A stretch of DNA of 64,000 nt from Sorangium cellulosum (GCF_004135735.1 NZ_CP012670.1:4237501-4301500), one strand, 5' to 3'. Positions 31,775 to 41,692 are shown, numbered from the stretch's first letter. Notes: generated by a model from the sequence alone, not told the origin. Numbers and translations are program-made.

Positions 31775-34291
31775 CTACGGCAGGCGGAAGGCGAGCACGC
31801 CCGCCTCGTCCGCCGCGCGGGCGCTGCCCGGCGAGACGCGGATCTCGACCGCCGTCCCCTGGGCGACGGCGGCCACGTCGTAGCCGGCCTTCGGCTGAAG
31901 GCCGGTGATCACGTGCCTGGCCGTCGCGCCGGGCACCCGGTAGGCCAGCGACCCGGCGCCGGGCTGCGGCGCGGCGCGGAACAGGACGACCGTGCCCGCC
32001 ACGAGCGCCCCCTCGAAGCTTGTGCCCTGGTCGCTCGCGACGTGCGCCGCCGCATCCATCCTGGCGCCCGCGTCCGCGCCCTGCAGCACGTGCAGGAAGC
32101 GCACATCGGCAGGGTGGGACGGGTCCTCCGCGACGAGGCGGTGGGTCGTCGGCTCCATGAGGGCGCGGCCGTCGACGTCCTCGACCGGCACGGCCCGCAG
32201 GCTTGCATTCCGCGGCAGCAGGCTCTGGAGGAACAGCGTCTGTCCGCGCGGCGTCGACACCCTGGCCGTCCGGCCCGTCACCGCGGGCGCCGCGGTCGTC
32301 ATCAGGTTGAACCGCTTGAACCGACCGGCGGTGCGCGACGTGGCGCGATCGTAGACGACGACGTGATCGGGCTCGAGCCAGACGATGGACCGGCTCGCGT
32401 GGACGATGTCGCGGGCGGCGTCCGTCGGCGTCCAGGGGTTCGGGCGGGTGTTGTACAGATCCGTCGCGATCCCCTCGGCGAACACGTAGCCCGCGCCCCG
32501 GCTCATCCGCACGGTCGGATCGCCCGCGGCGCGCCCCTCCCGAAACTGGCCGCCGCGCGCGACGAGCTCCTTCTCGAACCAGCGCACCCGCGACGGCGTG
32601 TCGTTCTGCAGGGAGAGGGTGTTGTGGTACTCGGTGGTGGTGCCGATGAGGTTGTTGGAATAGCTCGTGTGCTCCTTGGTCAGCCACTCTCCCTTGCGGT
32701 AAAGCTCGAACTGATTGCAGTCGCCGAGCTGGTGGTTGATGGTGGCCCAGCCGCACCGCCAGGTGAACCACCGCGCGTCCCTGGTCCAGCCCGTGCGCGC
32801 GAGGACGCTGCCGCGCCCCGGCGCCCGCTCGAAGAAGACCGTCGGCATCGCCGGGCGAGGGTCCGCCGGGAGCGGCGCGGCCGGATCGAAGAGCAGGAAG
32901 CTCAGGATGGCCCGGCTCGGGGCCGGCGAGCCCCAGATGTCGGACGTCCGCGCGTGGAGTTCGCCCGCGCCCCCCTGGAAGGCGTTGGCCACGATCCACC
33001 GTGATTTTTGCAGGCGCGCCTTGTTGCCCGTGAGGTAGTCGAAGACGCCCAGCGAGCCGAACGCCTCGATGAAGCGCGGCTCGATCCAGGCGCGGAGCGT
33101 GTCGCCGTAGTTCGCCGCCTCGTACACCGGGCCGAGATCGGGCATCGACGCGTACGTGACCGGGCTCGGCGCGATCGAGTGCAGGAACCCGTCCGTGAAC
33201 CTGTCCCAGTACCCGCTGTGCAGCAGCGAGATCTGCGGCCCGGACAGCGCGGCGGCGCCGTAGTCCGCGGTGTGGAGCGACAGCAGCGCCTGGTGCAGGG
33301 CGCACAGGCTCCCGCCGTAGAGGAGCCCCTCGACGGGCAGGCCGCCGCTCGCGGCGCCGAGCCCGTCGGCCGGCACGCCGAGCCGCTTGGCGGCGATCTC
33401 GGGGCGCTCGAAGGCGGCGAACGCCTGGTAGAGCCAGGCGCCGGTCGCGTTCGCGCGGTAGCTGCGCAGCGTGTTGCCGAGCGCCTCCGGCGGGGCGCTC
33501 GGGTCGACCGGGCGGTCGTCCGCGTCGTCCATGGCGAGCGACATCATCGTGACCTGGCGCAGGTGGCCGAGATAGTAGTTGTTCGCCGCCCACCGGAGCT
33601 TTCGCGCGTCGGCGAGCAGCGCCGGATCGTTCATGACGCCGATCGGGTGGGGGTGCTCGTTGCCCGCCCGGGAGGCGCGGAGGTTGTCGTCCGCCCACCG
33701 GAGGAAGACCTGCCGGATCTTGGCCTTGTCGCCGGCGCTCAGCACGGGGCGGCCGCTCGCGTCCGTCGCGCGGTAGATCCAGTCCACCGTCAGCGGGAAC
33801 CCTTCACCCCACCAGCGCGAACGATCGCCGGTCGCGAACCCGGGATCGCGGAACGGCTCGCCCTCGGCGCGCCCCTTGCTCGCCTCCTCGATGGCGACCA
33901 TGAGCAGGTTGCGCGCCCGCTGGGCGTGCTCCGGCCGCGCCGCGACGTCCGGATCGATGAGCGACATGAAGGCGAAGAACTCCGCGTACGCCTCGGTCGG
34001 GTACTGCACGTAGGCGTTGGTCCCGCCGTCCGGCCACGTCGGGCTCGGCCGGCCGTTCGGGTAGAAGCGGCTGTCGTAGACGGCGATCGCGCGCTGGAGC
34101 GCGGGCACCATGGCGTCCCTGTACATCCGATTGCCGCTGTCCGCTGCCCAGCCACGCAGTCTGGGGAGGTGGTCGGCCGTGAGCCAGAGTCGCGGGTGGC
34201 CGGTGACGGGCGCCGCGCCGGCGCTCGCCGCCGCGCCGACAAGGCACAAGGAGAGCGCCGCGGTGGTGAGGAGGAGTCGAATCGGTCGCAT
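31775..34291 (-). CDS. Secreted heparinase II/III-like polysaccharide lyase
   Basis: The 838-residue protein has a cleavable signal peptide (MRPIRLLLTTAALSL... ASAGAA). The N-terminal half is an all-helical toroid-like region starting HPRLWLTADHLPRLRGWA, a typical opening for heparinase II/III and alginate-lyase relatives. The C-terminal half is beta-rich, with the block WATINHQLGDCNQFELYRKGEWLTKEHTS around which the active site of these lyases lies, then TTTEYHNTLSL. It should cleave acidic polysaccharides by beta-elimination in the periplasm or outside, but the substrate is not readable and catalytic Tyr/His assignments are tentative. It stands alone, with phased 10-bp repeats upstream of its start. 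Confidence 0.7.
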   Translation of the reverse strand: MRPIRLLLTTAALSLCLVGAAASAGAAPVTGHPRLWLTADHLPRLRGWAADSGNRMYRDAMVPALQRAIAVYDSRFYPNGRPSPTWPDGGTNAYVQYPTEAYAEFFAFMSLIDPDVAARPEHAQRARNLLMVAIEEASKGRAEGEPFRDPGFATGDRSRWWGEGFPLTVDWIYRATDASGRPVLSAGDKAKIRQVFLRWADDNLRASRAGNEHPHPIGVMNDPALLADARKLRWAANNYYLGHLRQVTMMSLAMDDADDRPVDPSAPPEALGNTLRSYRANATGAWLYQAFAAFERPEIAAKRLGVPADGLGAASGGLPVEGLLYGGSLCALHQALLSLHTADYGAAALSGPQISLLHSGYWDRFTDGFLHSIAPSPVTYASMPDLGPVYEAANYGDTLRAWIEPRFIEAFGSLGVFDYLTGNKARLQKSRWIVANAFQGGAGELHARTSDIWGSPAPSRAILSFLLFDPAAPLPADPRPAMPTVFFERAPGRGSVLARTGWTRDARWFTWRCGWATINHQLGDCNQFELYRKGEWLTKEHTSYSNNLIGTTTEYHNTLSLQNDTPSRVRWFEKELVARGGQFREGRAAGDPTVRMSRGAGYVFAEGIATDLYNTRPNPWTPTDAARDIVHASRSIVWLEPDHVVVYDRATSRTAGRFKRFNLMTTAAPAVTGRTARVSTPRGQTLFLQSLLPRNASLRAVPVEDVDGRALMEPTTHRLVAEDPSHPADVRFLHVLQGADAGARMDAAAHVASDQGTSFEGALVAGTVVLFRAAPQPGAGSLAYRVPGATARHVITGLQPKAGYDVAAVAQGTAVEIRVSPGSARAADEAGVLAFRLP

Positions 34292-34757
34292 GCTGCCTCC
34301 CGGTGTTGCTCGGCGCGAGGAGCCGCGCCGGCCGGTGTCCGCCGACGCCGGTCAACGCCGGCCAGCGTCGGTCAACCTCGGTCAACTTCGGTCAACTTCG
34401 GTCAACTTCGGTCAACTTCGGTCAACTTCGGTCAACTTCGGTCAACGTCAACCAGCACACGCCATGCCGAGTACCCGCGTGCGCGCCGCGCGTCACCCGG
34501 AAATGCTCCGGGCGTCCAGGGTGTAGTCGACCGCGGCGGCGACTCTCCCCCGAGCGAACGCCACGCGCTGGTTGTCCCGATCTCCCCTGCTGTAATCCAC
34601 CTTGCGAAGGCGCGCCGGCGCGCCGGCGCCGATGTGTCGCGCAGGTTTCGGGCGACGCCGAGCGCACGAGGCCGACGGCGGCGGCGGCGACGCGAATCCA
34701 TCACACATCTCGGCGGATCTGCCGCTAGAATGGAGCACGTCAGGAGCGTTCCGCAGC
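34292..34757. other. 466-bp divergent intergenic region
   Basis: This separates the lyase gene (minus) from the small DUF-type gene (plus, 34758). It carries the 10-bp repeat array at 34351-34450. I see no gene; open frames across it only translate the repeat (SVNFGQLRST). Confidence 0.5.
34351..34450. repeat. 10-bp phased repeat, about 10 copies (6 perfect)
   Basis: The unit GTCAACTTCG repeats with exact 10-bp period; the six copies at 34381-34440 are perfect and flanking ones degenerate. On the minus strand each unit presents GTTGACC, a -35-like or activator-like hexamer, once per helical turn, 60-160 bp upstream of the lyase gene start. Confidence 0.92.
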
Positions 34758-35366
34758 ATGCCGACGACAGCAGCCTTCGCCCCGTTCCTCGGCGATCCCA
34801 GGATCGTCGGCGAGGGTAACCTCGTGAAAGGCACCTTGATCAGCTCCCGCGCCCAGGCCATGCGGCAGAGCTACGGAGCGCGGGTCGTGGCGGATCTCAG
34901 CCGCAAGCTCTCGCCGCAGGCGGCCCGCCACCTCACCGATCCACCGCTGCACTCGTCGTGGAACGACCTCGCGCCGCTCATCGAGATCGACTGCGCGCTG
35001 CTGAACGGGCTCTTCGGCGGCAGGCTCGAGCGGATGCGCCACTTCGGGGCGGAGGTCGCCCGGAACGATCTGACGACGGTCTACAAGACGGTATCGGGCT
35101 CGCCGTCTCTCCTCGTCAAGCGCATCCGCCTCGTTTACAAGATGTATTTCAAGTACGGCGACATGAGCGTGACGACCGTCAGCGATGTCTCCGGGACGGT
35201 CACGCTCTCGGGCGGCGGGCTGCCCTTCTACATGTGCAGTCAGGGGATCTCCGGGTGGATCGAGGCGGGCCTCCAGCTCTCGGGCAGCCGGCGAATCGCG
35301 GTCGACCACACGGCGTGCAGGCACCACGGCGCGCCGCGGTGCACGTGGTCGATCGGCTGGGGCTGA
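34758..35366 (+). CDS. Hypothetical protein, DUF2378/V4R-like C-terminal Cys motif
   Basis: From ATG 34758 the protein has 202 residues, no signal peptide and no membrane segments. The middle is helical (YGARVVADLSRKLSPQAARHL; LRHFGAEVARNDL-type helix), followed by beta strands ending in VDHTACRHHGAPRCTWSIGW. The CxxHGxPxCxW ending resembles V4R/heme-NO-binding-associated small-molecule binding domains and the large myxobacterial paralogous family TIGR02265 (DUF2378); membership is a suggestion, not demonstrated. The function is unknown, possibly a sensor domain protein. Next gene: a truncated peptidase. Confidence 0.7.
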   Translation: MPTTAAFAPFLGDPRIVGEGNLVKGTLISSRAQAMRQSYGARVVADLSRKLSPQAARHLTDPPLHSSWNDLAPLIEIDCALLNGLFGGRLERMRHFGAEVARNDLTTVYKTVSGSPSLLVKRIRLVYKMYFKYGDMSVTTVSDVSGTVTLSGGGLPFYMCSQGISGWIEAGLQLSGSRRIAVDHTACRHHGAPRCTWSIGWG

Positions 35367-35455
35367 TCCGGACGGCCCGAGTCCCGCGCGGGCCGGTGGG
35401 AGGTGCGGGGGAGGGGAGAGGACCGCATACTTCGCGGACCGGGGAGGCGAGCGAG

Positions 35456-36073
<618 letters not shown>

Positions 36074-36432
36074 CCCACCCCGACGGCGGCCAGCGTCAGC
36101 GCGGCCCCGAGCATCATCGGCAGCGCGTTGCCCATCCTCGAGGAGCGCCGGGGCGGCGGCGCCGCCGCCGCCGGCGCCTGCGCGGCGCGGGGCGTCTCCT
36201 CCGGGGCGCCGAACGGGAACACCTGGATGTGCGGCACCGGGATCATCACCGGTCCCTCGGCCTCCGCCTCCCCGGCGCGCCGCAGCGCGTTCAGATCGAT
36301 GAGCCCTGAATCGTCGCCCGACGCCCAGCCGGACGGAGCGCCGCGCGACCCCGGCGCATGCGCCCTTGCGACGTGCCCCTCGCCGAACCGCCGCCGGCCC
36401 TCATCCACACCCCTCAGCTCGCGCTCAACCAT

Positions 36433-36827
36433 CGCCATCGCCTCCTTCGTGCGCCCGCAGCGCCAGCGCCGGAGCGGTCAATTGTTTTGATCTCAAAGCA
36501 AATTTAGTTTGAGCTCAAACTATGTCAAGGGCCCTGGGCGCGTAAGGTGGTCGATGTCGTGGCCTGTCCGATCGATCTTGCCGCGACGTTCGAGCTCCGC
36601 GGTTCGATCCGCGAGCGCTGCGCGGGTCGCGTGCCATGCGGAGATGGGGCGAGGGCTCCTGGGGGGCGCCGGGAGAGGTGCGGATGGCCCGAGGGCCCCC
36701 TCGAGGCGGGCGCGGGGGGGTCGCGACGTGGCGGAGCGGGCTCCGGAGGGGGGGCAGCTCGATCCGGAACCGAGGCGGACGGCCCTCGAAGGGGGGCGGA
36801 GTGATCTCAACCTGGGTCGTCCCGCCC
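36433..36827. other. Intergenic region with AT-rich promoter and unexplained 290 bp
   Basis: 36480-36530 is an AT-rich island carrying the promoter/operator described separately. From 36541 to 36827 there is no supported gene. A single copy of CTCAACCTGGGTCG (about 36806-36819), the motif tandemly repeated at 57 kb, lies just past the stop of the glycosyltransferase gene. Confidence 0.5.
36486..36528 (-). promoter_or_regulatory. Sigma-70 promoter with palindromic operator
   Basis: On the minus strand: -35 TTGACA (36523-36528), 16-bp spacer, -10 TAAATT (36501-36506). The spacer lies within the perfect 18-bp palindrome TAGTTTGAGCTCAAACTA (36505-36522). A second, related site, TTTGAGATCAAA on the minus strand (36486-36497), covers the expected start point; the two centres are 22 bp apart, about two helical turns. 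This is typical of repression by a MarR- or TetR-type dimer. Confidence 0.8.
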
Positions 36828-38114
36828 TCAGGCGGCCGCCCGCCCGCTCTCCCCGAACGCCGCCCACGCGAGCACCCGCCGCAGCGCCTCGGCGCTCTCC
36901 TCCCACGACGGCGGCGCCGCCTCGGCGAACGCGCGCTCGTCCCAGGGCCGCGCGAGCGCCTCGCGGAGCGCCCGGCCGAGCGCCCCGACGTCGCGCGGGG
37001 GGACGAGCAGCCCGGTGCGGCCCGGCTCCACCACGTCCGGGATGCCCCCCACGCGCGTGGCCACCACGGGCCGCGCGGCCGCGAGCGCCTCGAGCACCAC
37101 GTTCGGGGTCCCCTCCGCCCAGCTCGGCAACGCCAGCAGATCGGTCGCGGTGACATGACGGGCGACCGCGGAGAGCGGCCGCTGCCCCGAAACGAAGATC
37201 CGGCCGCGCTCCTCGCGCCGGAGCGCCGCCTCGCGCTCGCGGCGGGCCGCGGCCAGCTCCACCATGCGCCGGTCGGGCCCGTCGCCGACGACCACCAGGT
37301 GGACCGGCTCCCCGGGCTCGCCAGCGGCCGCGCCGAGCGCCTCGAACGCGTCCAGGAGCTCATGGATGCCCTTCGGCCGAGCGACGTGGCCGACGAACGT
37401 GATGATGCGCCCGCGCTCCGGCAGCCCGAGCTCGCGCCGGGCAGCGCGCCGGTCGCCCGGACGGAAGAGCGCGCGGTCGACCCCGTTGCGGACGAGGACC
37501 GCGCGCTCCCTCGGGGCGCCGAGCGCGGTGAGCGCCTCGACCATCGGGCGGCTCACGCCGACGGCGCACGCGGCCGAGCGGAGCGCGCCGCCGACGAGCG
37601 GGCGCACCGAGCGCCAGCGGGCCACGACGTTCACGTCGGTGCCGTGGGCCTTCACCGCGTAGGGCAGCCCGAGCAGCCGCGCGAGCAGCGCCGCGGCGCA
37701 CGCGTCGGGGTAGAGCCACGCGCCCATCACCACGTCGAACCGCCCGCGCAGCCGCGGCACGTGCGGCAAGAGCCCCGCCAGGTAGAGCGGCGCGTTCACG
37801 GGCGCCAGCACGCGACCCGCCCCAGGCAGGTAGGGCGCGCGCGGGTGGATCACCGGGACCCCGTCGATCTCGTCGCGCTCGGGCACCGCCGTGAGGCGCC
37901 CCGGCCGCGTGCGCTCGCCCAGGAGCGACACGCCCGGATGGTACGGAATCGCCGCGAGCACCTCCACCGCGCAGCAGCGCGACAGCGCCGCGAGCTGCTG
38001 GCGCTGGAACGCGCACGCGAGCGGCTCGACCCGGTTCGGAAAGATGCGCGTCACCCAGAGGACGCGCGGCGATCTCGGCAGCTCCCCCTCCTCCCACCTC
38101 ACGCCAGGCTTCAT
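36828..38114 (-). CDS. GT4-family glycosyltransferase
   Basis: The 428-residue protein has a GT-B fold. The N-terminal Rossmann domain has VLWVTRIFPN and AFQRQQLAAL. The C-terminal nucleotide-sugar-binding domain has ITFVGHVARPKGIHELLDAF, VVVGDGPDRRMVEL, and the E-x7-E signature region LLALPSWAEGTPNVVLEALA. AYAVKAHGTDVN is typical of retaining GT4 enzymes that build exopolysaccharide or O-antigen. The start ATG at 38114 fits the family. It is divergent from the barrel-like gene and close to a polyprenyl sugar transferase, so a role in surface polysaccharide assembly is likely; donor and acceptor are unknown. Confidence 0.9.
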   Translation of the reverse strand: MKPGVRWEEGELPRSPRVLWVTRIFPNRVEPLACAFQRQQLAALSRCCAVEVLAAIPYHPGVSLLGERTRPGRLTAVPERDEIDGVPVIHPRAPYLPGAGRVLAPVNAPLYLAGLLPHVPRLRGRFDVVMGAWLYPDACAAALLARLLGLPYAVKAHGTDVNVVARWRSVRPLVGGALRSAACAVGVSRPMVEALTALGAPRERAVLVRNGVDRALFRPGDRRAARRELGLPERGRIITFVGHVARPKGIHELLDAFEALGAAAGEPGEPVHLVVVGDGPDRRMVELAAARREREAALRREERGRIFVSGQRPLSAVARHVTATDLLALPSWAEGTPNVVLEALAAARPVVATRVGGIPDVVEPGRTGLLVPPRDVGALGRALREALARPWDERAFAEAAPPSWEESAEALRRVLAWAAFGESGRAAA

Positions 38115-38320
38115 GCGTCCAGTTCCTTCGAACAGGACCGCTCCGCTCCCAGCGGGACAGATGCGGACTCCTGCGTACGCCCCGCCCCGCGCGCGCACGT
38201 CCGTGCCGCGCGCGCCCTCCTCGCACCCGGCCGGGCGTCGGTCCGACCCGCACCCGGTTCGTCCAGGTCGCCGCCATGGCCGTGCGCTGGCGCCCCCGCG
38301 CCCGCAGCGGTCGCATTTGT

Positions 38321-38335
38321 GATGTTGCAAACATC
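38321..38335. promoter_or_regulatory. 15-bp interrupted palindrome in divergent promoter
   Basis: GATGTT-GCA-AACATC lies in the 264-bp region between the divergent glycosyltransferase and barrel-like genes, in a locally AT-richer patch. It is a candidate operator controlling one or both genes. Confidence 0.4.
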
Positions 38336-38378
38336 GCGAGGCGTGGGACGCTCCGGACGCCGGGGGAGTTGCCGCGGG

Positions 38379-39908
38379 ATGCGGCGGGAGCGGGTCGCCC
38401 CGCGCCGCGGGGCGCGCCGCCCGGCAGCGAGGGGGCGTGTGTTCTCGTTCGTCTTGCCGATGCTGGACACCGATGTCACGGCGCGCGCGGCCGTGGAGCA
38501 CAGCGTGGCGTCGCACGTCGGGGACGTGGGCACGGGCGCGCTGATGGCGGGCGTCGAGGGCTCGGTCGAGGGCTCTCTCCGCGACGCGATGTCGCGCTAC
38601 GGGTTCCGCGCCAACGGGAGCTACGAGCGGGTGCTCCAGGTCTCGCTGGGCCCGGGGCGCTCCACGCCGTCCGACAGCGTCGCGGCGCGCCTCGGCGGGG
38701 CGGCGGGGTGGACGCTCTCGCCGTTCGCGGATCTCTCGATGGACGCGGCCGGCTACCTCGCGACGCGCCTCGGCGTGCGCGCCGCCGACGAGCTCGCCAC
38801 GCGCGATCCCTTCCTGTTCGGCAACCGCCTCCAGTACACGCTCTCCGGCGGGCCGGCCCTTTCCATCACCACGTCCCGGCGGTCCACGGTGCGCCTCGGC
38901 GCCGGCTACGAGCAGGCGGGCGCGCTCTCGGCCGACGACCCCGCCGCGGTCGGGGTCGACGCGCGCGCGGGGCGCGCCGAGGTGAGCACCTCGATCGAGC
39001 TCGGCGCCCGCGACACGCTGACCCCCGAGATCCGGTACGAGCTCACGCGGTACTACCACGCCCTGCTCGACGCCGATCTCACCCGCGGGCAGGCCCGGAT
39101 CCACGCCGGCTCGGCGCTCGTGTCCGAGTCGCACGAGCTCACGCGGAACGTCTCGACGCGCGTCTCCGGCGGCGTGACCGTCGCGAGCCCGCCGCCCCTC
39201 CTGTCGTCGCGCGACGCGGTGATCGCGCCCTCGGCGCGGGCCGGGCTCACCTACGTGAACGAGCGCTATCGGCTGACGGCCGGCTATGCCTATGCGTATA
39301 CCTCGCTCGGACCGAGGATCGGATTCGGCCACGAGCACGAGGCGTCGCTCGAGGCGAGCTTCCGGCCCGTGCGGGGCGGCGCGACCCGCGATCTCGTCGT
39401 CACGGGCATCGCCCGGCTCTCGGCCGGCAGCGCGCCTGTCGCCGCGAATCCGCCGCTCCACGTCGACCTCGGCGCGCCCGCGCCCTCCACGGAAGGGACG
39501 CTGTCCACGACCACGGCGGTCGCCGGCGCGGAGATCGAGTACCCCCTCGCGCGCGGGATCGCGCTGCGCGGAGGCTTCGACCTGGAGTACGTGCGCGCCG
39601 CGCTGGATCCGGCGCCGGCAACGGGCCAGTCCGGCGGCTCGCTGCGGAGCATCTTCACGGCGAGCCTGTCGGGGACGCTCTCGACGGACCCGCAGCGGAC
39701 GGTGCGCCGCGATCCCGACAGCGCCTGGGATGACGAGCGCCGCAACGCCATGATCCGGGAAATGCCGTCCGGGCGCCCTCGACCGCCCGAGCCAGGCCGC
39801 GGGAGCGACGCGCCGCGAGGACACGGCGCCCCCGACGAGCCCCCCGGCGGAGCCCCGGCCGCGCGCGCTCACCAGGCCAGCGCGCCCGCGTCGCGCGACG
39901 ATCGATAA
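38379..39908 (+). CDS. Outer-membrane beta-barrel-like protein near exopolysaccharide genes
   Basis: The frame encodes at least 490 residues with the alternating pattern of a beta-barrel: STVRLGAGYEQAGAL, VSTSIELGARDTLTPEIRYEL, LTYVNERYRLTAGYAYAYTS, EHEASLEASFRPV. A charged, Pro-rich C-terminal tail (about 45 residues) follows. The start is uncertain: ATG 38379 and an upstream ATG 38322 both give Arg-rich N-termini with no clear signal peptide, so the true start may be elsewhere or the 5' end may be damaged. I do not recognise the family. Its place between the GT4 gene and the polyprenyl sugar transferase suggests a part in surface polysaccharide export or attachment. Confidence 0.7.
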   Translation: MRRERVAPRRGARRPAARGRVFSFVLPMLDTDVTARAAVEHSVASHVGDVGTGALMAGVEGSVEGSLRDAMSRYGFRANGSYERVLQVSLGPGRSTPSDSVAARLGGAAGWTLSPFADLSMDAAGYLATRLGVRAADELATRDPFLFGNRLQYTLSGGPALSITTSRRSTVRLGAGYEQAGALSADDPAAVGVDARAGRAEVSTSIELGARDTLTPEIRYELTRYYHALLDADLTRGQARIHAGSALVSESHELTRNVSTRVSGGVTVASPPPLLSSRDAVIAPSARAGLTYVNERYRLTAGYAYAYTSLGPRIGFGHEHEASLEASFRPVRGGATRDLVVTGIARLSAGSAPVAANPPLHVDLGAPAPSTEGTLSTTTAVAGAEIEYPLARGIALRGGFDLEYVRAALDPAPATGQSGGSLRSIFTASLSGTLSTDPQRTVRRDPDSAWDDERRNAMIREMPSGRPRPPEPGRGSDAPRGHGAPDEPPGGAPAARAHQASAPASRDDR

Positions 39909-40330
39909 GGGCGCCGGACGAGACCGGGAGGTCTCGAGAGGCGCTCTGAACCCCTCCGCGACACGCGACGCTCTCTCCGCGAGACCGCACGTGCGCCGCC
40001 GCGATCGAGCCCCGGCGCGCGCTGCGGAGTCGACGCACGATGTCCGTCGAGAACGGTGTTGATCCAGACCCCTCGACGAACGGCGCGCGGATCCAGCGCA
40101 CGCGGATCCGGCGCGGCAGGCGGCGGAGGTGCCGTTTTCGCCGCGCCAGGATTCGCGTGCAGCGGTTGAGTCCGCCGCCATGAAACAAGATTCGTCTTCG
40201 GCATCTGGCGATCTGCCCGGGGCCGCTCTAATGTGGTCTCACCTGCAACCGTGTGTGCTCTGGTGGGAGGCAATGCGCCAGCAGCGCGCGTGACCGCCCG
40301 GGGCCGACGGGCTGGGCGAGGGGAGGGACA
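39909..40330. other. 422-bp gene-free stretch before sugar transferase
   Basis: No supported gene. A small hairpin at 39920-39935 may terminate the barrel-like gene. The rest presumably contains the promoter and leader of the sugar transferase gene; I see no clear boxes. Confidence 0.45.
39920..39935 (+). terminator. Small hairpin after barrel-like gene
   Basis: GAGACC-GGGA-GGTCTC forms a 6-bp stem with a 4-nt loop, 12 bp past the stop codon. There is no T-run. Confidence 0.35.
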
Positions 40331-41692
40331 ATGCTGGAGCTGTTCCGGTCGCCGCGCCGGACCATGGTGTGGTTTGTCGAGGCCAGCCTGCTCTCGTTGC
40401 TGGTGTGCTGCGCGCCGGGCGTGCTCGTGGGCTGGGAGCACGCGCTCGACGGAGAGCGCTTCGGGCGGACGCTGAGCATCTCGCTGGTCGCGCAGGCGTC
40501 TCTTTATTATCACGGCCTCTACGGGCCCGAGCCGCCCAGGGCGCGCGCGCTGTTCCTGACCATGTTCCGGGCGCTCGGCGTGGCAGCGGCGGTGCTGTGG
40601 CTCGCGTTCTGGATCGTGCCCGATGCGCAGATGGGCGACGGGGTCGTCCTGATGTCGCTCGGGGCGGCGGCGCTCGTGCTCCCGGCGTGGCGCGCGGTGT
40701 GCCATCGGGTCCTCCAGAGCGAGAGCTTCTCCCGGCTCGCGGTCGTGCTGGGCGCGGGCGAGCTCGCCCGCTCGTGCGCGCGGATCATCCGGAAGGACGG
40801 CGATGTCCTGGGGCTGCGCTTCGCCGGGCGGCTCGTGCGGGACGACGAGCCGATCGACGAGCCCGACGTCGCGGGCCGGTACCGGGACCTCCGGCGCCTG
40901 GTCGAGCAGCGCGGCGTCTCGGCGGTGATCGTGGCGACCGCCGATCGCCGCGCCGCCCTGCCGATCGAGGAGCTGCTCGAGCTGAAGCTCCGCGGCGTCG
41001 AGATCGAGGAGGGCATCGAGCTCTACGAGCGCGTGACCGGCAAGATCTTCGTGCGCGAGCTCAAGCCGAGCCAGATCATCTTCTCGCACGGGTTCAGCGT
41101 GCGGCGGCGCACGCTCGTCGCGAAGCGCGCCTTCGACGTCGTGTGCGCGACCGTGGGGCTGTTGCTCGGGCTACCGCTGATGGCGCTCACCGCCGTCGCG
41201 GTGAAGCTCGACTCCAGCGGGCCGGCGCTCTACTCGCAGATCCGGACAGGCGCCTTCGGCAAGCCGTTCAGGATCCACAAGTTCCGGTCGATGAGGACCG
41301 ACGCCGAGAAGAACGGGGCCGTGTGGGCCATGGAGAACGATCCGCGCGTGACGCGCGTCGGGCGGTTCATCCGGAAGACGCGGCTCGACGAGCTGCCGCA
41401 GCTCTGGAACGTGCTCGTCGGAGAGATGAGCATGGTCGGGCCGCGGCCCGAGCGCCCCGAGTTCATCGACGCGCTGGAGAAGCAGATCCCCTTCTTCCGG
41501 CAGCGACTGTGCGTGAAGCCGGGCGTGACGGGGCACGCGCAGGTGCGCTGTCGCTACGGGGCGTCCGCCGAGGACGCGCTGGAGAAGCTCCAGTACGATC
41601 TCTATTACATGAAGAGCTTCTCGATCTGGTTCGATATCTCCATCCTCATCGACACCGTGAAGGTCGTGCTCTGGCGGATCGGCGCGCGGTGA
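40331..41692 (+). CDS. Exopolysaccharide polyprenyl glycosylphosphotransferase
   Basis: This is a bacterial sugar transferase (WbaP/WcaJ/EpsE type) that moves a hexose-1-phosphate from UDP-sugar to undecaprenyl phosphate, starting exopolysaccharide repeat synthesis. The ATG at 40331 follows GGGAGGG and gives 453 residues. The N-terminal half has four hydrophobic segments and a Rossmann-like domain (VVLGAGELARSCARII). The C-terminal catalytic domain contains AKRAFDVVCATVGLLLGLPL (membrane hairpin), KFRSMRTDAE, RFIRKTRLDELPQLWNVL, GEMSMVGPRPERPEF and KPGVTGHAQVR, all with the family's key Asp, Glu, Arg and Pro residues. The initiating role fits the GT4 enzyme nearby; the rest of the polysaccharide locus is not in this window. 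Confidence 0.94.
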   Translation: MLELFRSPRRTMVWFVEASLLSLLVCCAPGVLVGWEHALDGERFGRTLSISLVAQASLYYHGLYGPEPPRARALFLTMFRALGVAAAVLWLAFWIVPDAQMGDGVVLMSLGAAALVLPAWRAVCHRVLQSESFSRLAVVLGAGELARSCARIIRKDGDVLGLRFAGRLVRDDEPIDEPDVAGRYRDLRRLVEQRGVSAVIVATADRRAALPIEELLELKLRGVEIEEGIELYERVTGKIFVRELKPSQIIFSHGFSVRRRTLVAKRAFDVVCATVGLLLGLPLMALTAVAVKLDSSGPALYSQIRTGAFGKPFRIHKFRSMRTDAEKNGAVWAMENDPRVTRVGRFIRKTRLDELPQLWNVLVGEMSMVGPRPERPEFIDALEKQIPFFRQRLCVKPGVTGHAQVRCRYGASAEDALEKLQYDLYYMKSFSIWFDISILIDTVKVVLWRIGAR

